From Hippopus hippopus (Eukaryota; Mollusca; Bivalvia; Cardiida; Cardiidae), in the NCBI GenBank assembly GCA_946811185.2, contig OX328097.1, positions 5,380,242 through 5,444,241 on the forward strand: 64,000 nucleotides of DNA, written 5' to 3'. The notes below the pieces were generated by a model. That model was given only the letters and a program-made list of their open reading frames with translations, ran no database searches and was not told the origin of the DNA. Position numbers and translations under genes: made by a program. Each line of letters opens with the position of its first letter. The stretch's first letter is position 1. Below are positions 25,201 to 36,900 of this stretch, piece after piece.

Positions 25201-27115
25201 ATAACAAACTAGAAGATTCAGACAATTTTATCACATGACCTTTAAGTGTGACCTTGACCTTGGACCTATCTGAACAAATGATTCAGATGGAACATCCACT
25301 TGTAAAAAAGAACACTTGCATAAATTTATTTTTAAACTCATTGATAAATGTAGAATTTGTAGCTCAGACAAGCTCAACTTTTGACAATTCCAGCATATGA
25401 CCTTTAAGTGTGACCTTAACCTTGGATCTACCTGAACAAATGATCTGAATGGCACTTCTACTGGTAAAGGAGAACACAATAATTTAGAAGTCCATCCATA
25501 AATGTAAAAGCTGTAGTGCAGACAAACTCTATACATCACAATTTTAACATTTGACCTTCAAGTGTGACCTTGAACCTTCTTGTACAACTGCTTCAAATGG
25601 TACTTCCACTCATAAAGGAGAACATACGTGCCAAATTATTTTGAAATCCATCCATAAATGTAGAAGTTCTGGTCCGGATAAATTCTGATGGACATACAGA
25701 CGCATGCACACACTAACACTCAGGAACAGATGCACATACACCGGAGCTACATTGTGACAACTATGTCTCGCTCACCACATTGAAGCCATACTCGTATGAC
25801 ACTGAGAGAAATCATTTCTACAGCATGTTTGCAATAAATTGGCCTATCATTATTTAGATAGCAGTGTCTCTAGGTTGGGTACGGTACCAGAAGTCTCAGG
25901 GGATAGGCAACTTTGGAAAACCCTTGAAAGACAGGCTCCAGGTATGGCAAACAATTATCAAATACCTGAGTACTTGTATCTGACTACTTTCCTATGAACT
26001 AAAAAATGCCCTACAATCTCCTGTTTCTAAAATTCCCAAATTTGATCCCGGGAAGGTGACTTTCTGTATAAAGGTATAGAGTTTATAAAATGCTAAAATC
26101 CTGGTGTAATTTATTTGAAGTTTGGATAAAATGGTCATTAAAAGAAAGTATGCAGTGTAATGTTTAGGCCAAACAAAAAAATATCAGTCTTTAGGGTTTC
26201 GGTCCGAGATGCTGTAGGTAGAGTTTGTAGGGATTTCTTTTTTTTTTTCAAATTTTTTTTACATGGACCATCTACTGAAATCACACCCTAAAAAAAATTT
26301 TTTTTAAACTGTAAGGTAAAAAGTTTAGGGTCGGCAGCATTTACTAGGTAGGGTCTGGAAACCCTAAACAGATATTTTTTTTAGGCCTTATCACGCCTTT
26401 ACCTGGCTTTACTTTTGTCTGAAAGCTGTTTCTTAGGACCTTGTGGATATGAAAACTACTCAGATATTAGAACAGATTTACTACACTGGTGTCAGAAGTG
26501 GTTGGCGTGACCAACAGGGTCTTACGGACGGTGAAAGTGGAACAGATCCCAAACAATCAGGAATGGAAGGTGTCAAGTGAAAATTGGTGGGGTGGTTGTT
26601 CAGCAGTCCAGGTAGCCAAGTGGTTAGAGCACTTGCACTGTAAATGGTGGTCCCCAGTTTAAACCCATACACGTTTTCTCCTATGTACTTTTAGTATGAA
26701 CATATTAAATCATTTGATTAGCCAAATATTGGTCAGATAACAGCACCTCATAACTTGCTTTCCATATCTAGAGCCAGTCATATGATGGTTATCTCTAGGT
26801 ATGGTATGTATCCCTTGCCCTCGAGTCTCTAGGTAAGGCACTGTACCTGAGACATTGCCTCCTTTGAAAGCATTCCTACTCGAAAACCAATGACACTTAG
26901 TCTTAGCTTTCAATTATAAGAAAATGAGAACATACAAATCTAAACACCGATTCTGGAAATCAATAGACTTTACAATAACGCCAAGTACCTTTGAATGAAA
27001 GACCTGCAACATCTGTACTTTGGCCCGACGATGCTTCTGGTCTGGCAGTTTTCGACTGTTTGCGTCTGAGGACAGGAGAAATTGGTTCTGTTCCAAATTT
27101 GCTCCTTGTCTTCAT
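13285..27115 (-). CDS. ETAA1: ETAA1-like ATR activator, 8 coding exons, 985 aa
   Basis: Coding exons in transcript order: 27115-26989, 24983-24813, 24082-24024, 23390-23287, 22171-22071, 18506-16683, 15590-15486 and 13751-13285. All introns are GT-AG, phases agree throughout, and the sum is 2958 nt including the stop. The family ETAA1 (human about 926 aa) binds RPA on stalled forks and activates ATR. Family landmarks seen: the ATR-activating motif DSQTVVGWDCNSPASVR at about residues 76-92, with its tryptophan at 83; short conserved segments LWREKP and HELLEQL; an acidic motif WSDDELFGNDSF near residues 281-292; DDLLWQLAEPDNI further on, a candidate RPA70N-type motif; and a C-terminal RPA32C-type helix, AAEIERKKQMAIERRQKRL, about residues 959-977. 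The middle is low-complexity, rich in Ser, Asn and Thr, and lies in one 1.8-kb exon, as in vertebrates. The start is the first in-frame Met after a stop, with A at -3. The acceptor of the long exon has a weak pyrimidine tract, so that boundary is the least certain. No catalytic domain is expected. Confidence 0.88.
13390..13505 (-). repeat. 21-bp coding minisatellite, SSSQGQ repeats in ETAA1
   Basis: Inside the last ETAA1 exon a 21-bp unit (24 or 18 bp in variants) repeats about six times and encodes SSSQGQ(M/V/I/P)-type heptads. Each unit supplies an SQ dipeptide, the ATM/ATR phosphorylation consensus. The run ends just before the C-terminal RPA32C-type helix. It lies in frame, so copy-number change would lengthen or shorten the protein without a frameshift. 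Confidence 0.85.
13858..14342 (-). mobile_element. Two adjacent TTAA hairpin elements in ETAA1 intron 7
   Basis: Copies at 13858-14090 and 14114-14342, each with AACCCTTTACCA-type ends and the central GAGAAAATGCTGGTAACCAG stem. Both are bounded by TTAA. Confidence 0.8.
14805..15060. mobile_element. GGGGGCTTAATGCAT-family element, partial
   Basis: Diverged copy of the family better preserved at 56135-56390 and 22190-22465. Confidence 0.5.
15242..15392. repeat. Long perfect-looking hairpin, ~66-bp arms
   Basis: The left arm from 15242 (ATTTCATCAGCTTGTGG...) pairs with the right arm ending at 15392, with a ~19-base loop containing GTGCTGTAAGGCAC. Only a base or two mismatch by eye. A non-autonomous foldback transposon is likely; a hairpin RNA precursor is possible. 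Confidence 0.8.
15651..16068. mobile_element. TTAA hairpin element split by a SINE
   Basis: The left part of the hairpin element starts at 15651 with TTAACTCTTTACCAG, and the right end GTGGTAAAGAGTG is at about 16053-16065. A tRNA-like SINE (about 15870-16025, minus) lies between, so the SINE inserted later. Confidence 0.65.
15870..16025 (-). mobile_element. tRNA-derived SINE (type 3)
   Basis: The minus strand reads TTGTAAGGTAGAGCGTCTGCC, then CCCAAGTTTGATTCCCAGGA, like A and B boxes of a tRNA. Sister copies are at 55918-56098 (plus) and, more diverged, 22735-22875. Confidence 0.7.
16075..16180 (-). pseudogene. Decayed tandem duplicate of ETAA1 coding exon 7
   Basis: The minus strand here closely resembles the real exon at 15590-15486: both share the run coding for SED(L/F)FSD, the Asp stretch, DLLA(D/E)SEGL and the following AAATATTTGC. 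An AG acceptor precedes it. Relative to the real exon it has a small insertion in the Asp run and a one-base loss near the end, and it lacks the downstream donor. Read in the incoming phase it would add about 40 residues and then meet a TAA. It is either a dead exon or an alternative terminal exon that would remove the RPA32C-type helix. Confidence 0.75.
16417..16645. mobile_element. TTAA hairpin MITE, well-preserved copy
   Basis: Flanked by TTAA on both sides with ends CTCTTTACCACAC and GTGTGGTAAAGGG. The middle is a ~56-bp near-perfect palindrome, CATTGTGGGAAAAGG...CCTTTTCCCACAATG type (here with one changed arm base). It is almost the same as the copy at 36206-36434. The TTAA flank and CCCTTT-type ends resemble piggyBac-group MITEs. 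Confidence 0.85.
18840..19460. repeat. Degenerate short satellite of TAGTTGA(A/C) units
   Basis: Many imperfect repeats of a 12-20-bp motif built from GTAGTTGAATG, GTAGTTGACC and TAGTTAACC variants. It lies in ETAA1 intron 5, upstream of the long exon. Confidence 0.65.
19908..20163. mobile_element. Short element with GATATCCCCC/GGGGGATA ends
   Basis: The left end GATATCCCCCACCG is roughly inverse to the right end GGCGGGGGATAATA. The interior includes a GGACGGACG microsatellite-like run and an A-rich tract (19985-20009). Non-coding. Confidence 0.55.
20392..20690 (-). mobile_element. tRNA-derived SINE (type 1)
   Basis: Minus-strand tRNA-like head (GGTAGCTCAGTTGGTAG... CAGGGTTCAATCCC) followed by the common body with GTCATTGCGACAGGATTCAT-type sequence, ending in ATTGA repeats at the plus-strand left side. 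Family members: 34095-34400, 51795-52030, 54395-54715 and 60178-60480. Confidence 0.75.
21614..22053. mobile_element. Two adjacent TTAA hairpin MITEs sharing a TTAA
   Basis: Copies at 21614-21832 and 21829-22053. The second has a clean central stem. Both are in ETAA1 intron 5, next to exon 5. Confidence 0.8.
22190..22880. mobile_element. GGGGGCTTAATGCAT element and SINE fragment
   Basis: The inverted-repeat element at about 22190-22465 has TCATGAGCCCTGCTCTTGG and, at the other side, CACAGAGCATGGC ends. After a 23-bp poly-T, 22735-22875 is a minus-strand tRNA-like SINE fragment. Confidence 0.6.
23698..23830. mobile_element. TTAA hairpin element, 5' part
   Basis: Left half only, diverged (TTAACTCTTTAAAAAACAAT). 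Confidence 0.5.
24160..24610. mobile_element. Short inverted-repeat element and TTAA hairpin MITE
   Basis: A GCATGCTC-type element fragment at about 24160-24305 is followed by a complete hairpin MITE at 24375-24610 with TTAA on both sides. Confidence 0.65.
25228..25700. repeat. Three ~160-bp tandem units
   Basis: Each unit contains GACCTTTAAGTGTGACCTTG and AAATGTAGAA blocks. An ORF on the minus strand is a by-product of the repetition. It lies in ETAA1 intron 1. Confidence 0.7.
26590..26675. mobile_element. tRNA-like SINE fragment
   Basis: GTAGCCAAGTGGTTAGAGCA resembles a tRNA A-box region, followed by CCCCAGTTTAAACCC as a degraded B box. It does not fold as a complete tRNA. Confidence 0.4.
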
Positions 27116-27901
27116 ACTAATCCTCGGTGAAACTGTTCCTTCTATTTCTGCAACTAAGTCGCTATCCGTACCGTTGTTTTAATGAAACATAAGCAAAGTC
27201 ATGTTTACATTTTTAATCAAAATCCGTACTTCCCGGACGACTTCCATGTTTGTTTAAGATGACCAACTTATACAAAAGAAAAAGAGAACTAATTAAGCAA
27301 AGTTCTTCAGTTTATTTATTTATCACAAATGTTTATAAAAAATACCTTTTTATCAGTAATATAACCAGAGATGTTTTACATCTTATTTCCAATTGTAATT
27401 TGCATTTTTATTTTAGCTAAATTGGACATTGTGTAATTATCCAAGGGACGTCACTCTACAGCCCCGAAAAACCCTGAAAAATAGCGGCTTTTCATGTCTT
27501 CACCTACATAGATAGTTCTATTTCGCATAGGATGTCTCTTCATATCTGTATTCTTTTTTTGTCTATTATTTTGTACATATCTTTACATTAGTACGATGAT
27601 TTTTTTCCACTCAGAAATTAGTTGGGGGATAAAAAAAATATAGACGAAATGATCAAAGCATCTAAAGTATTTTCTTTGAAACATAATTGTATTTAAGGTA
27701 TCATAAAAGCCATTTTCTCTTTTTTTCCCCCACGATGTTTTCCCCCCCATTTCATATAAAAATCTTATCACAAATAATAAAGAGTTGAATTGTATATGAC
27801 TAAAACTGTGAAAGCATACCTTACTAATGTAACAATTTTTTTTTTAAATTTTTTTTTCCAGGATCTTTCAGCCCGAAAGACTTCACCCCAAAACTTTGAA
27901 C
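27116..27901. promoter_or_regulatory. Divergent ETAA1/CDIN1 intergenic and 5' UTR region
   Basis: The start codons of two divergent genes lie 786 bp apart. Transcription of both must begin here or in 5' exons within it. No long ORF or clear repeat family is seen. The pyrimidine-rich tract ending at 27861 is the splice acceptor of the first CDIN1 coding exon, so part of this stretch is a 5' UTR intron. No TATA box position can be assigned with confidence. A bidirectional promoter is inferred from geometry only. Confidence 0.55.
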
Positions 27902-30900
27902 ATGAAATTGGCAGTATACAATGATATCGTTCATCTGATGCATGCTTACAAGACCAGAGATTCACTACCTGTCATATCAGAGAGATTCCCTGGGTAAGAT
28001 TTCCTTCTTTTAGCTCAGCTGTATTCAAAGAAAACATCAAGGTATTGTTGTCGCCCTGGTGTTGTCTTCATCATAATGCAAAAAAAATGAAATTTGACAT
28101 TTTATTATATCTCTGTTCTTACTGAAGATATTTATCGTGCATTTCAAACTTCGACGAGTTTTTAACTATCATAAGGGGAACCTATACAACAAGGGCAGGT
28201 AAACATAAAAGTTTTTTTCGACAGAGTTATGCCCTGAGCATCGGCACCCACATGCGGTGCTCTTGTTTCATGCAGTTTTAGAAATTGTTGCTTCTGAAAT
28301 CAGTTTATGTTTATTTTGTCCTCAGCAAATGCATTGAATTTGAGTTATACTACAATTAAGCTGTTTGTAAAAAGGTAAGTTCAGGTCTTTAATGAAGACT
28401 TTAACTCATTACCAGACGACAAAATGTCATTCAAGTTTACTCTTATCACTGAAACAATGGGATTTATCTTTGAACATGTATAAGAAAATGTGACAAAAGG
28501 AGAAAATACTCGTTACCAGCATTTTCTCCAATTTCCAAAATGTTTTCTACAGCCTTCTTTCAGGGTTGTTAACTCTTTACCAAACAACAAAATTTTAGAC
28601 TTGTCCAAATTGAAAGCATTAGCAGAAGACAAAATAAACGTGACTCAAAAATTGAAGCTTGATTTTGGAAGAGTAGAAAACATTGTGAGAAAGGGAGAAA
28701 ATGCTGGTTACCAGCATTTTCTTCTTTTCCAACAATGTTTTCTGAGGGCTTCTTCCTCAGGGTCATTAAAAACAGGGATTGTTTGGTAAAGGGTTAAAAC
28801 ACAGGGGGTTGTTTAGTAAAGGGTTAAATAAAAGTTTGATGCTGGTGCAGTCAGTGTAGATTAACCCTTAACCAAACAATTCAGAGTGTTTGCAACCCTC
28901 AGCTTTTGAAAATATTGTCAGGTAAGGAAAAAATATGCTAGTAAAAAGCATTTCTTCCTTTTCATACATTTTTTTTTTACATTACTGACATTTTCGTCTT
29001 TTTCTGTGATATTTTATTCCTTTTCCACACAATCACAAGTTTTAACGAGTAACGACCCTATGGAAGAAGGCTTTTGAAAACATTTCGGGAAAACCAGCAT
29101 TTTCTCCTTTTCCCAAAATTTTTTCTACCCTTTAAACTACAAATTCCAATGTTTGAGCCACATTTAAATTTTTGTCTGCAAATGCTTTCAATTTGAACAA
29201 GTCTAAATTTTTGTTGTGTGGTAAAGAGTTAAAAGCAGTTGTACTAAGGTCATTAAAATCTAGATTTCTTGCCATAAGGTCAATTTTCTTTTCAGTGTGA
29301 GTATGAATACACTAGGAAGTATCTTCTCCCAAGACTATCAGAGAAAAATGAGGAAAACTCACTATCTACACTACAGCTCTGAGGCAGTTCAAAAATACTA
29401 TGACAGGTTGGTATTTTGCTTATATTTCTCTAGTACCAAAATCTCTCTCTTTGACAACATCCTTACAAAAGCAGTGGTTTGAGGGATATACATGTACCAA
29501 GAGCAGGCTATTCATTCATTCATCTGTCTGCCTGTCCATATATGTACATGTATATTGAAGTATTTATCAGACGGACAGAATACTTTGTGGGGAAAGGAGA
29601 AAATGCTGATTTCTACCATGTTCTCCTTTTCACACAATGTTTTTATAAATCTTCTTTGTGAACCATATACCACGCAATCCCTAGTGTTAATGAACTTGAG
29701 GAAATAAGCCTTTTGAAAACATTGGTAACCAACATTTTCTCCTGTTTCCACAATTTTTTCTGCCCTTGGATATTCAGTTTTTTTTTCAGTTACATTTATT
29801 TTGTTGTCTGCAAAATGCTTTCAATAAGGTCTGACCCAAAATTTTGTCATTTGGTAAAGAACTGAGGATAGTAGTATGAAGTCTGTATTTTATATCATTG
29901 TTGTTTTAAACATTATAGGTTTTGTCAAGACAGACAAGAAGGTAAACAAAGAATCCTGATCTCATTGGCTGATGAGGTAAGTGCAATATTACTATTAGCC
30001 CTTCACTTAAGTCTTTAACTCTTTACCAAACAACAAAGTTTAAGACTAGTCCAAATTGAGAGCATTTTGCAGACAACAAAAACGTGTGACTCAAAAATTA
30101 AAATTTGTCTTAGAAAGGGTAGAAAACATTGTGGGAAAAGGCGAAAATGCTGGTTACCAGCATTTTCTCCTTTACCCACAATGTTTTCAAAAGGCTTCTT
30201 TCTTAGGGTCGTTAAAAGTCGGGATTGTGTGGTAAAGAGTTAAAGAAGCTTTTTTTAAAAATATTGTACTCTATGACAGGTAATAAGGTCATGTGACACA
30301 AGGGGGTAATCATTTAAGGGAAAATGCCTTTTTTTCTTTAAACTTCTTTGAACCCTTTACCACATAATCCCAACTTTTAACAACCCTAAAGAAGCCTTTT
30401 GAAAACATTGTGGGTAAAGGAGAATATGCTGGTAATCAGCATTTTCTCCCTTTCCCACAATGTTTCTTACCCTTTCAATGAAAAATTTTATATTTAAGAA
30501 ACAATCAGTTTGTCCCCAGCAAGTGCTTTCAGTTTCCTTTACTGACTAAAATCTTGTCATCTGGAAAAGGGTTAAAGACAGGGTTTATGCATGCATGAAT
30601 ATCAAACAAAAGTATAGTGCTTTCATTTTATATTGGTGAAGTTTCAGATTATTATTGAACATCTACTCAGATGATTTCTTACCAATTTCCAGTGTAACAT
30701 TGAAGATTTGTGTTAATAATGCTGGGTAATTAATAATTATTATTGTCAGTCCGGTATTAGTTATATCTCCTTTGAGCACTCTTGTGCATAAACTAGTGTG
30801 GTTAGAAAACAAAAATGTCTCATGAGTCAGTATAGTAGTATCCGAATCTACATGGTGCCAGTAAGGTAGCCAGATGGATAAATGACCCATAATGAGAAAA

Positions 30901-33900
30901 GGAGATAACAAAGATACATCCATACAGCTAGAGAGAAAAAAACTCTGTCACAACTTGATAGTGTGTAGAATGATTCAGCTGTCTAAACATAGATAAATTA
31001 CCAATATATGTGGTGTAAGGGATAGAAAACTCAAGGGATTTGTCTTCATTTAAAACTGGAAACAACAACAGTGATTGCTTTGAAGGCCTCCAAAACATAA
31101 AGTACCTTTTCCTTTGTAATCTGTGCAACCTTGCAGCCATCAGGGGCAACATTTGGCTTGAAGATACAAGAATGATTATAGTTTCATAAAATAAGGATGA
31201 AATGGGTTAAAGACCATTTGAAAACAAGCTAAAAACGAGTATAGATATATCTTCAATATACTTATTGAACACTGCATCACAATGATCCTAGAGTGATGAT
31301 GGCTGTGTTTGATTGTATTTCATGTATGATTCCATCGATTTACAGAGCCTCAGATAAAGGGAGTGATTTTGATTTCAAAATTGAAAATTGAAAATATTAA
31401 TCATTCTCTAATGAGTACCCACAACATAGAGTTTGGAAGAGAAATAATGGATTTAGAATACCATCACTCCCTCTTATCTGGAGCTATGGAGTTATTTTTT
31501 TCTCTTGTGTATAATTTCAGTTTGATTTGTCTCCAGCTTTGCTTGGTAGGATTATACTGGAGCGCCACTTGTCAGTCACTGGATATGATGGAGAATCAGG
31601 TATCATCATCGTCATCATTAGAAAAAATTGACCAACTGGCAAAATTTTAGTCTAGTCCAAATTCAAAGCATTTGTAGATGGCAATAAATGTGACTCAAAA
31701 ATTTCAATTTATTTTGGGAAGATAGATGACATTGTGGAAAAAGGAGAAAATGCTGGTTAGCAGCATTTTCTCCTATTCAGACAATTTTTCAAAAAGGCTT
31801 TTTCTTCAAGATCCTTAAAAGTTGGGACTGTGTGTTAAGGGTGAATAATTATGAAGCCATACAGACTATATTTTAGATGTAAAAACAAATTAGTACAAGT
31901 AAAACAAATTAGTACAAGTAATGCACAAGAGAAGTATTTGAGCCAAAGGAAAATGTCATTTGAAAAAAGGAAATTGTTTTGGGATAAGAAACAATTACAG
32001 ATCGCAAGTTTTTCTGCTTTTCCCACTACTTTCAAACACTGACTGCTGTCAGAGTGTAAAACATTTTGTAGTGTTTTGTTGAAATGTGTGATGATATGGT
32101 CTGTATCAGCTGCAACCTTTGAAAATATACCATTCCAGAAGACACTGATGCAATGAATATGGCTAGGTTACTTGAATCCAAACTTAAGGTTTTAACAAAA
32201 AAGCACTCTTACTTTATGGTTCAAACTAAAAGTGTTTGCAGACAAAAAATCAAACATTCCTCAAATGATGGAAATTTCTTTTGCAAGGGTAGAAAAAGAT
32301 TGTGGGAAAAGGAGAAAATTCTGCTTACCAGCTCTTTGCTCCTTTTTCCACAGTGTATACAAAAGCCTTCCTCCTCCAGATCATTAAAACTTGGGATTTT
32401 GTGGTAAATGCTTAACCCTTTACCACACAATCCCGACTTGAGGTAGAAAGGTTTTGAAAACATTGTGGGAAAAGGAGAAAATGCTGGTAACCAGCATTTT
32501 ATCCATTTCCCACAATGTTTTCTAACCTTTCAAGAACAAATTTTCTCATTTAGGCCATCTTTAATTTGTCGTCTGCAAATGCTTTCAATTTAGACCAGTC
32601 TAAAATTTTGTCGTTTGATGAAGAGTTAAGGTAGAGCTGACTTTGTTTGTCTTTCAGGTCCAAAATCTGTTATTTCTCAGTATATGAAAGAACCTTCACT
32701 GATAGAAGACCCAGTATTAGCAGTTGAAATACAACAGGTGTGTATTGCTTTGCTCGTTTTTGTTAACCTTATACGAAAAAAAATCCAGAGTTTAACGACC
32801 CTGAGGAAGAAGCTTTTTAAAAAAATTGTGGGAAAAGGAGAAAATGCTGATAAATCAGCATTTTCTCCTTTTCCCACAATGTTTTCTACCCAATGAAAGA
32901 CATGTTCTATTATTTTAATTTTTTTTTAAAGTTTTTGTCTGCAAATGCTTTCAAAGTGTACATTTTTGTCAACTGTTTATGGGTGAATATGGCATGGACT
33001 ATTGTCTGTAATTTGATAATGGTTTTGTTAGATGAGAGATAGCAATGCTGGAGCCTCACAAATCAGGACTTTTAGGTTTCAAAGAAGCTATCAAAGAGAG
33101 TGTTTATATACAGTATATCAGTTTTTTTTTTTTTCACATGCAATTTAAACTAAACAGATTCATAAAAAAAGAAAAGTTTTGTTTCAAAATCTATGAATCA
33201 TTTGCCAAGAATAACTGTTTGTAAATAAACATTGAGAGGGAGAGTATATGATTGATAGTGTATGAAAAGATTTTCTTTTTAAATTAATTTTAATGCATCA
33301 AAATGCTTGAAATCACTGTGGGAAAAGGAGAAATTTTTTGCAATGAGCAATTTCTTTTTTCACAATGTTTTATTAGTGGTCTACAAGACATTAGGCTTAA
33401 AAGCAGGTGGCAATGTGGGCAGAAAGGGATTGCATGTATATCTACTGAACTCAACCCTTCGCCAGTTTTGGATCACATAATGTTTCGATGTTTTGCTGAA
33501 GTATCTATAGAACATAGTCTGCTTTATTCATTACCTCATTTTGAAAGTGATTATTGTTTGAAATGCAGAAAAAAAGGAGGCTTTATAGAAATATACATAT
33601 ATGACCCATGCTCTGGCAAAAGGGGGCTTAATGCATCTCTCTAATGCATAATACCAAGCAAGTCATTACAGTATTCTACATCCCTAAAATCTGTTTTGTG
33701 AAACAAACTACTGAATCTTGGGGTACACTGGTCCTTTTACATACAGAAAATTAACCAATAGTGAAAGGTTGCACACTGCACAGGTTGACTTGGGTTTTTA
33801 CTGGGTTGAGACCCTGAGGAAGAGAGCTTGTGAAAACATTGTGGAGAAAGGAGAAAATGTTGGTTACCAACAATGTTATCTACCTTTCAAGAGAAAAATT

Positions 33901-36900
33901 TTCATTTGCGCCATTTTAATTTGTCGTCTGCAATTGCTTTCAATTTGAACAGGTTAAGAATTTTGTAGTTTGGTAGAGAGTTGAAGATAATCATGATTTG
34001 CTTCATCATTTCAGTGTATACTATATGATGATCACTATGGTCCCCTCTGTGACAGCATAAAGCAGTATCCTTATCGTTTAAGTTTGTTTGTTTGTTTGTT
34101 TGTATTTTATTTAATGCCATTTTCAACATTATTTCAGTTACATTGCTGCTGCCAGTGCACCTATGCAGACTTTCCTGGTTTTTTTTTAATCGGTACTTTG
34201 CACAATATTCTTCCTAATCCACTGCCTGCTTTTCTCACATAACCTAAGTCAAAAAAATGATCAGCATTGAGAGAGAAATGAATCTTGTCACAATTGCTGT
34301 CATCAGTACTTTGAAAGAAATTGACTGAGCTGGGGATTCGAGCCAGCAACCCCTTAGTTTGAAGTCCTGTATGCTACCATCCACACAACCATGCTAGGCA
34401 GGTTACTTCAAAGGTTACTTCATTGTCTGATGCACAAGAAGGAAAGTGACTACTACCTGTAGATAACTTTTTATGTCTTGAAGCAGATAGTTATTTAGCA
34501 ATTACATCTTTTTCCACAATCTTTTTATGTGGGTTCATGTGTTTTTAACCTAAATTCAGGCTGATTACCTATATTTGCATGCAGAATTTCAAAGTTGTCT
34601 AACATATTTGTCATGGGGAGATTAAAAGTTCAAAAAAATTATTGAAAAGGGTTCTAGAAATAGCCAAAATTTACACACAAAAGCAGCTTAAATAAGTTCT
34701 TCTTTCCTACATACAACAAAGATCTCCAGAAAACTCCTTCAGTCTGAATGTACTGACACTGAAACCATTTTGACCTTGACCTATTGACTTAAGATCTATA
34801 GGGCACGAGTATGAATTTAAACTGAAGAGAACACTGAACAAGCTGGGTTTGTCTTTCATAGGTGAGTAGATTTCCTCGAAAAATGACATGTTTTGAGATA
34901 TAATACTTATTTCTATATTTGAAATATACATTTGTATTGTTAAATTAATATTGTTAGGCATTTTGATGAATTTTCTCGTTACCAAACGACAAAATTTTAA
35001 ACTTGTTGAAATTAAAAGGATTTGCAGATGACAAACATAACTCAAAAATTGATTCTCTTTTTTTGACTTGAAAACATTGTTGGAAAAGGAGAAAATGCAG
35101 GGAGCCAGCATTTTTTTTCCTTTTCAAACAGTGTTATCGGAAGCCTTTAAAAGTCAAGATTGTTTGGTAAAGTGTTAAACACACCCCTCCCACACACACA
35201 CACACACACACCAAAGTTAGTGAGGTACACTTGAATCAGGTTGTGCGTAGATGCAATTTTGTTTCCTCTTTTCCTCCAGCACTTTTCAACTACTAGTAGT
35301 TTGGCTTGAATTTAATAAAAGCTTTCATACAAATGGAACTTGTGCGCCAGCAATTTTCATTATGATCGTTCAACTATACAGGAGTTATGGCCCTTGGATT
35401 ATTTTTTTACCTGAAATTTTTTACCAGTGAAATTGCAACCATAGAGGGATATTTTTCTGTTTTGACTACTAGTTCAAAAAATGATTTCTCAGAATAATAG
35501 TTCATATATTTATTTCTTTGGTTTGCATTACCATTTTTGAAGAAAACATTGAGGTATTGTCATAGCCCTGGCATCATCTGTGTCTTCATGCAAAAACTCT
35601 GACATTTTTAAAAACTTTGACATTTTATGGTATCTTTCTCATTTCTGAACATATATACCTCAAACTTGAAATGCTTATTAACTATCAAAAGAACCCATAT
35701 AAGAGGGGCAGGTAACTATCAATATATTTTGACATAGTTATGCCCCTTTATCAACCTTTATATGTTAATAGGTTTAATATGTGAATGTGTTTGATACCAA
35801 TTTGCAAAAAGAGAAATATATGTTATATCGAGTATTTTTATTTGTTGCCACAATTCTTTAAACGTTGCTGCAGGTTGAAAAAAAGTCATTTGAACATAAT
35901 ATATATAATGTTTTAACCATGAAAATAGACTAATGACTCTACAATTGTTTATTGATATTTCATAGAATGCTATCTATTTTATAGGTTTAGAAAAAATATT
36001 TCCTAAACTTGTCCATGAAAATGCCTTTTACAACTACAACTGCTTTCAAGGCCAGTGCAGATCAAGATCCGAGAGTACAGTCTGATGTTGGATCTTCACA
36101 GTCAACTTTGTAGAGACATTCTGGCAAAAGACAACCTTGCAAAATTACATGTATTTTGGTGTTTTGTCTAGTCAAAAATCTCGGGTATTTTGTACATTTG
36201 GTTATTTAACCCTTTACCACACGGCAAAATTTTGAACCTATCCAAATTGAAAGCATTTTCAGACAACAATTTCATAGTTGCTCAAATGACGCAATTTTTC
36301 TTTGATAGGGTAGAAAACTTTGTGGGAAAAGGAGAAAATGCTGGTTACCAGCATTTTCTCTTTTTCCCACAATGTTTTCAAAAGGCTTCTTCCTCAGGGT
36401 CGTTAAAAGTCGTCATTGTGTGGTAAAGGGTTAAGGATTATCTGTGTTTATACAGGTGAAGATCAAATGAGAACTCAGGGTTATGATAAAACTCCAGATG
36501 TTAAACTGGAAGTGCCTATAGGTAGGTCAACTTATCCATTATTGGAATTGTAAAAGTTTTTATGCCTTTGGCATGCAGATTTATAGTATTAAATTTTATG
36601 CCTTTGCCATACAGATCTATGCTACAAGTTTTTTTGTCTTTGCCATGCAGTTTTATGGTACAAGTTTTTATGCCTTTGGCATGCAGAACTATGGTAGAAG
36701 ATCTTAAGGCTTTGCCATGCAGATCTACACTACAAGTTTTTATGTCTTTGCCATGCAAATGAATGGTACAAGATTTTATGCCTTTTCATAGTAGATCTAT
36801 GGTAAAAGTTTTTATGCCTCACCTTGCATATCTTTGGTACAAGTTTTTTTTTCATTTTGTCATGCAGATCTATGTTACAAGTTTTTATGCCTTTCCCCTG

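Noticed and set aside
25231..25539. 102-codon minus-strand ORF
   Set aside because: Arises from ~160-bp tandem units and has no domain features.
28490..28789. ORFs such as 13858-14379 (-), 28490-28789 (+), 36190-36426 (+) and 46019-46439 (both strands)
   Set aside because: They read through the TTAA hairpin MITEs; the same peptide pattern ([15 protein letters not shown]) recurs in many copies and on both strands, as expected of a palindrome.
34801..34861. Alternative acceptor for CDIN1 exon 7 at the AG ending 34800
   Set aside because: From the exon 6 donor at 34064 it gives the wrong frame. The AG at 34792-34793 keeps frame and restores the conserved IGHEYE segment.
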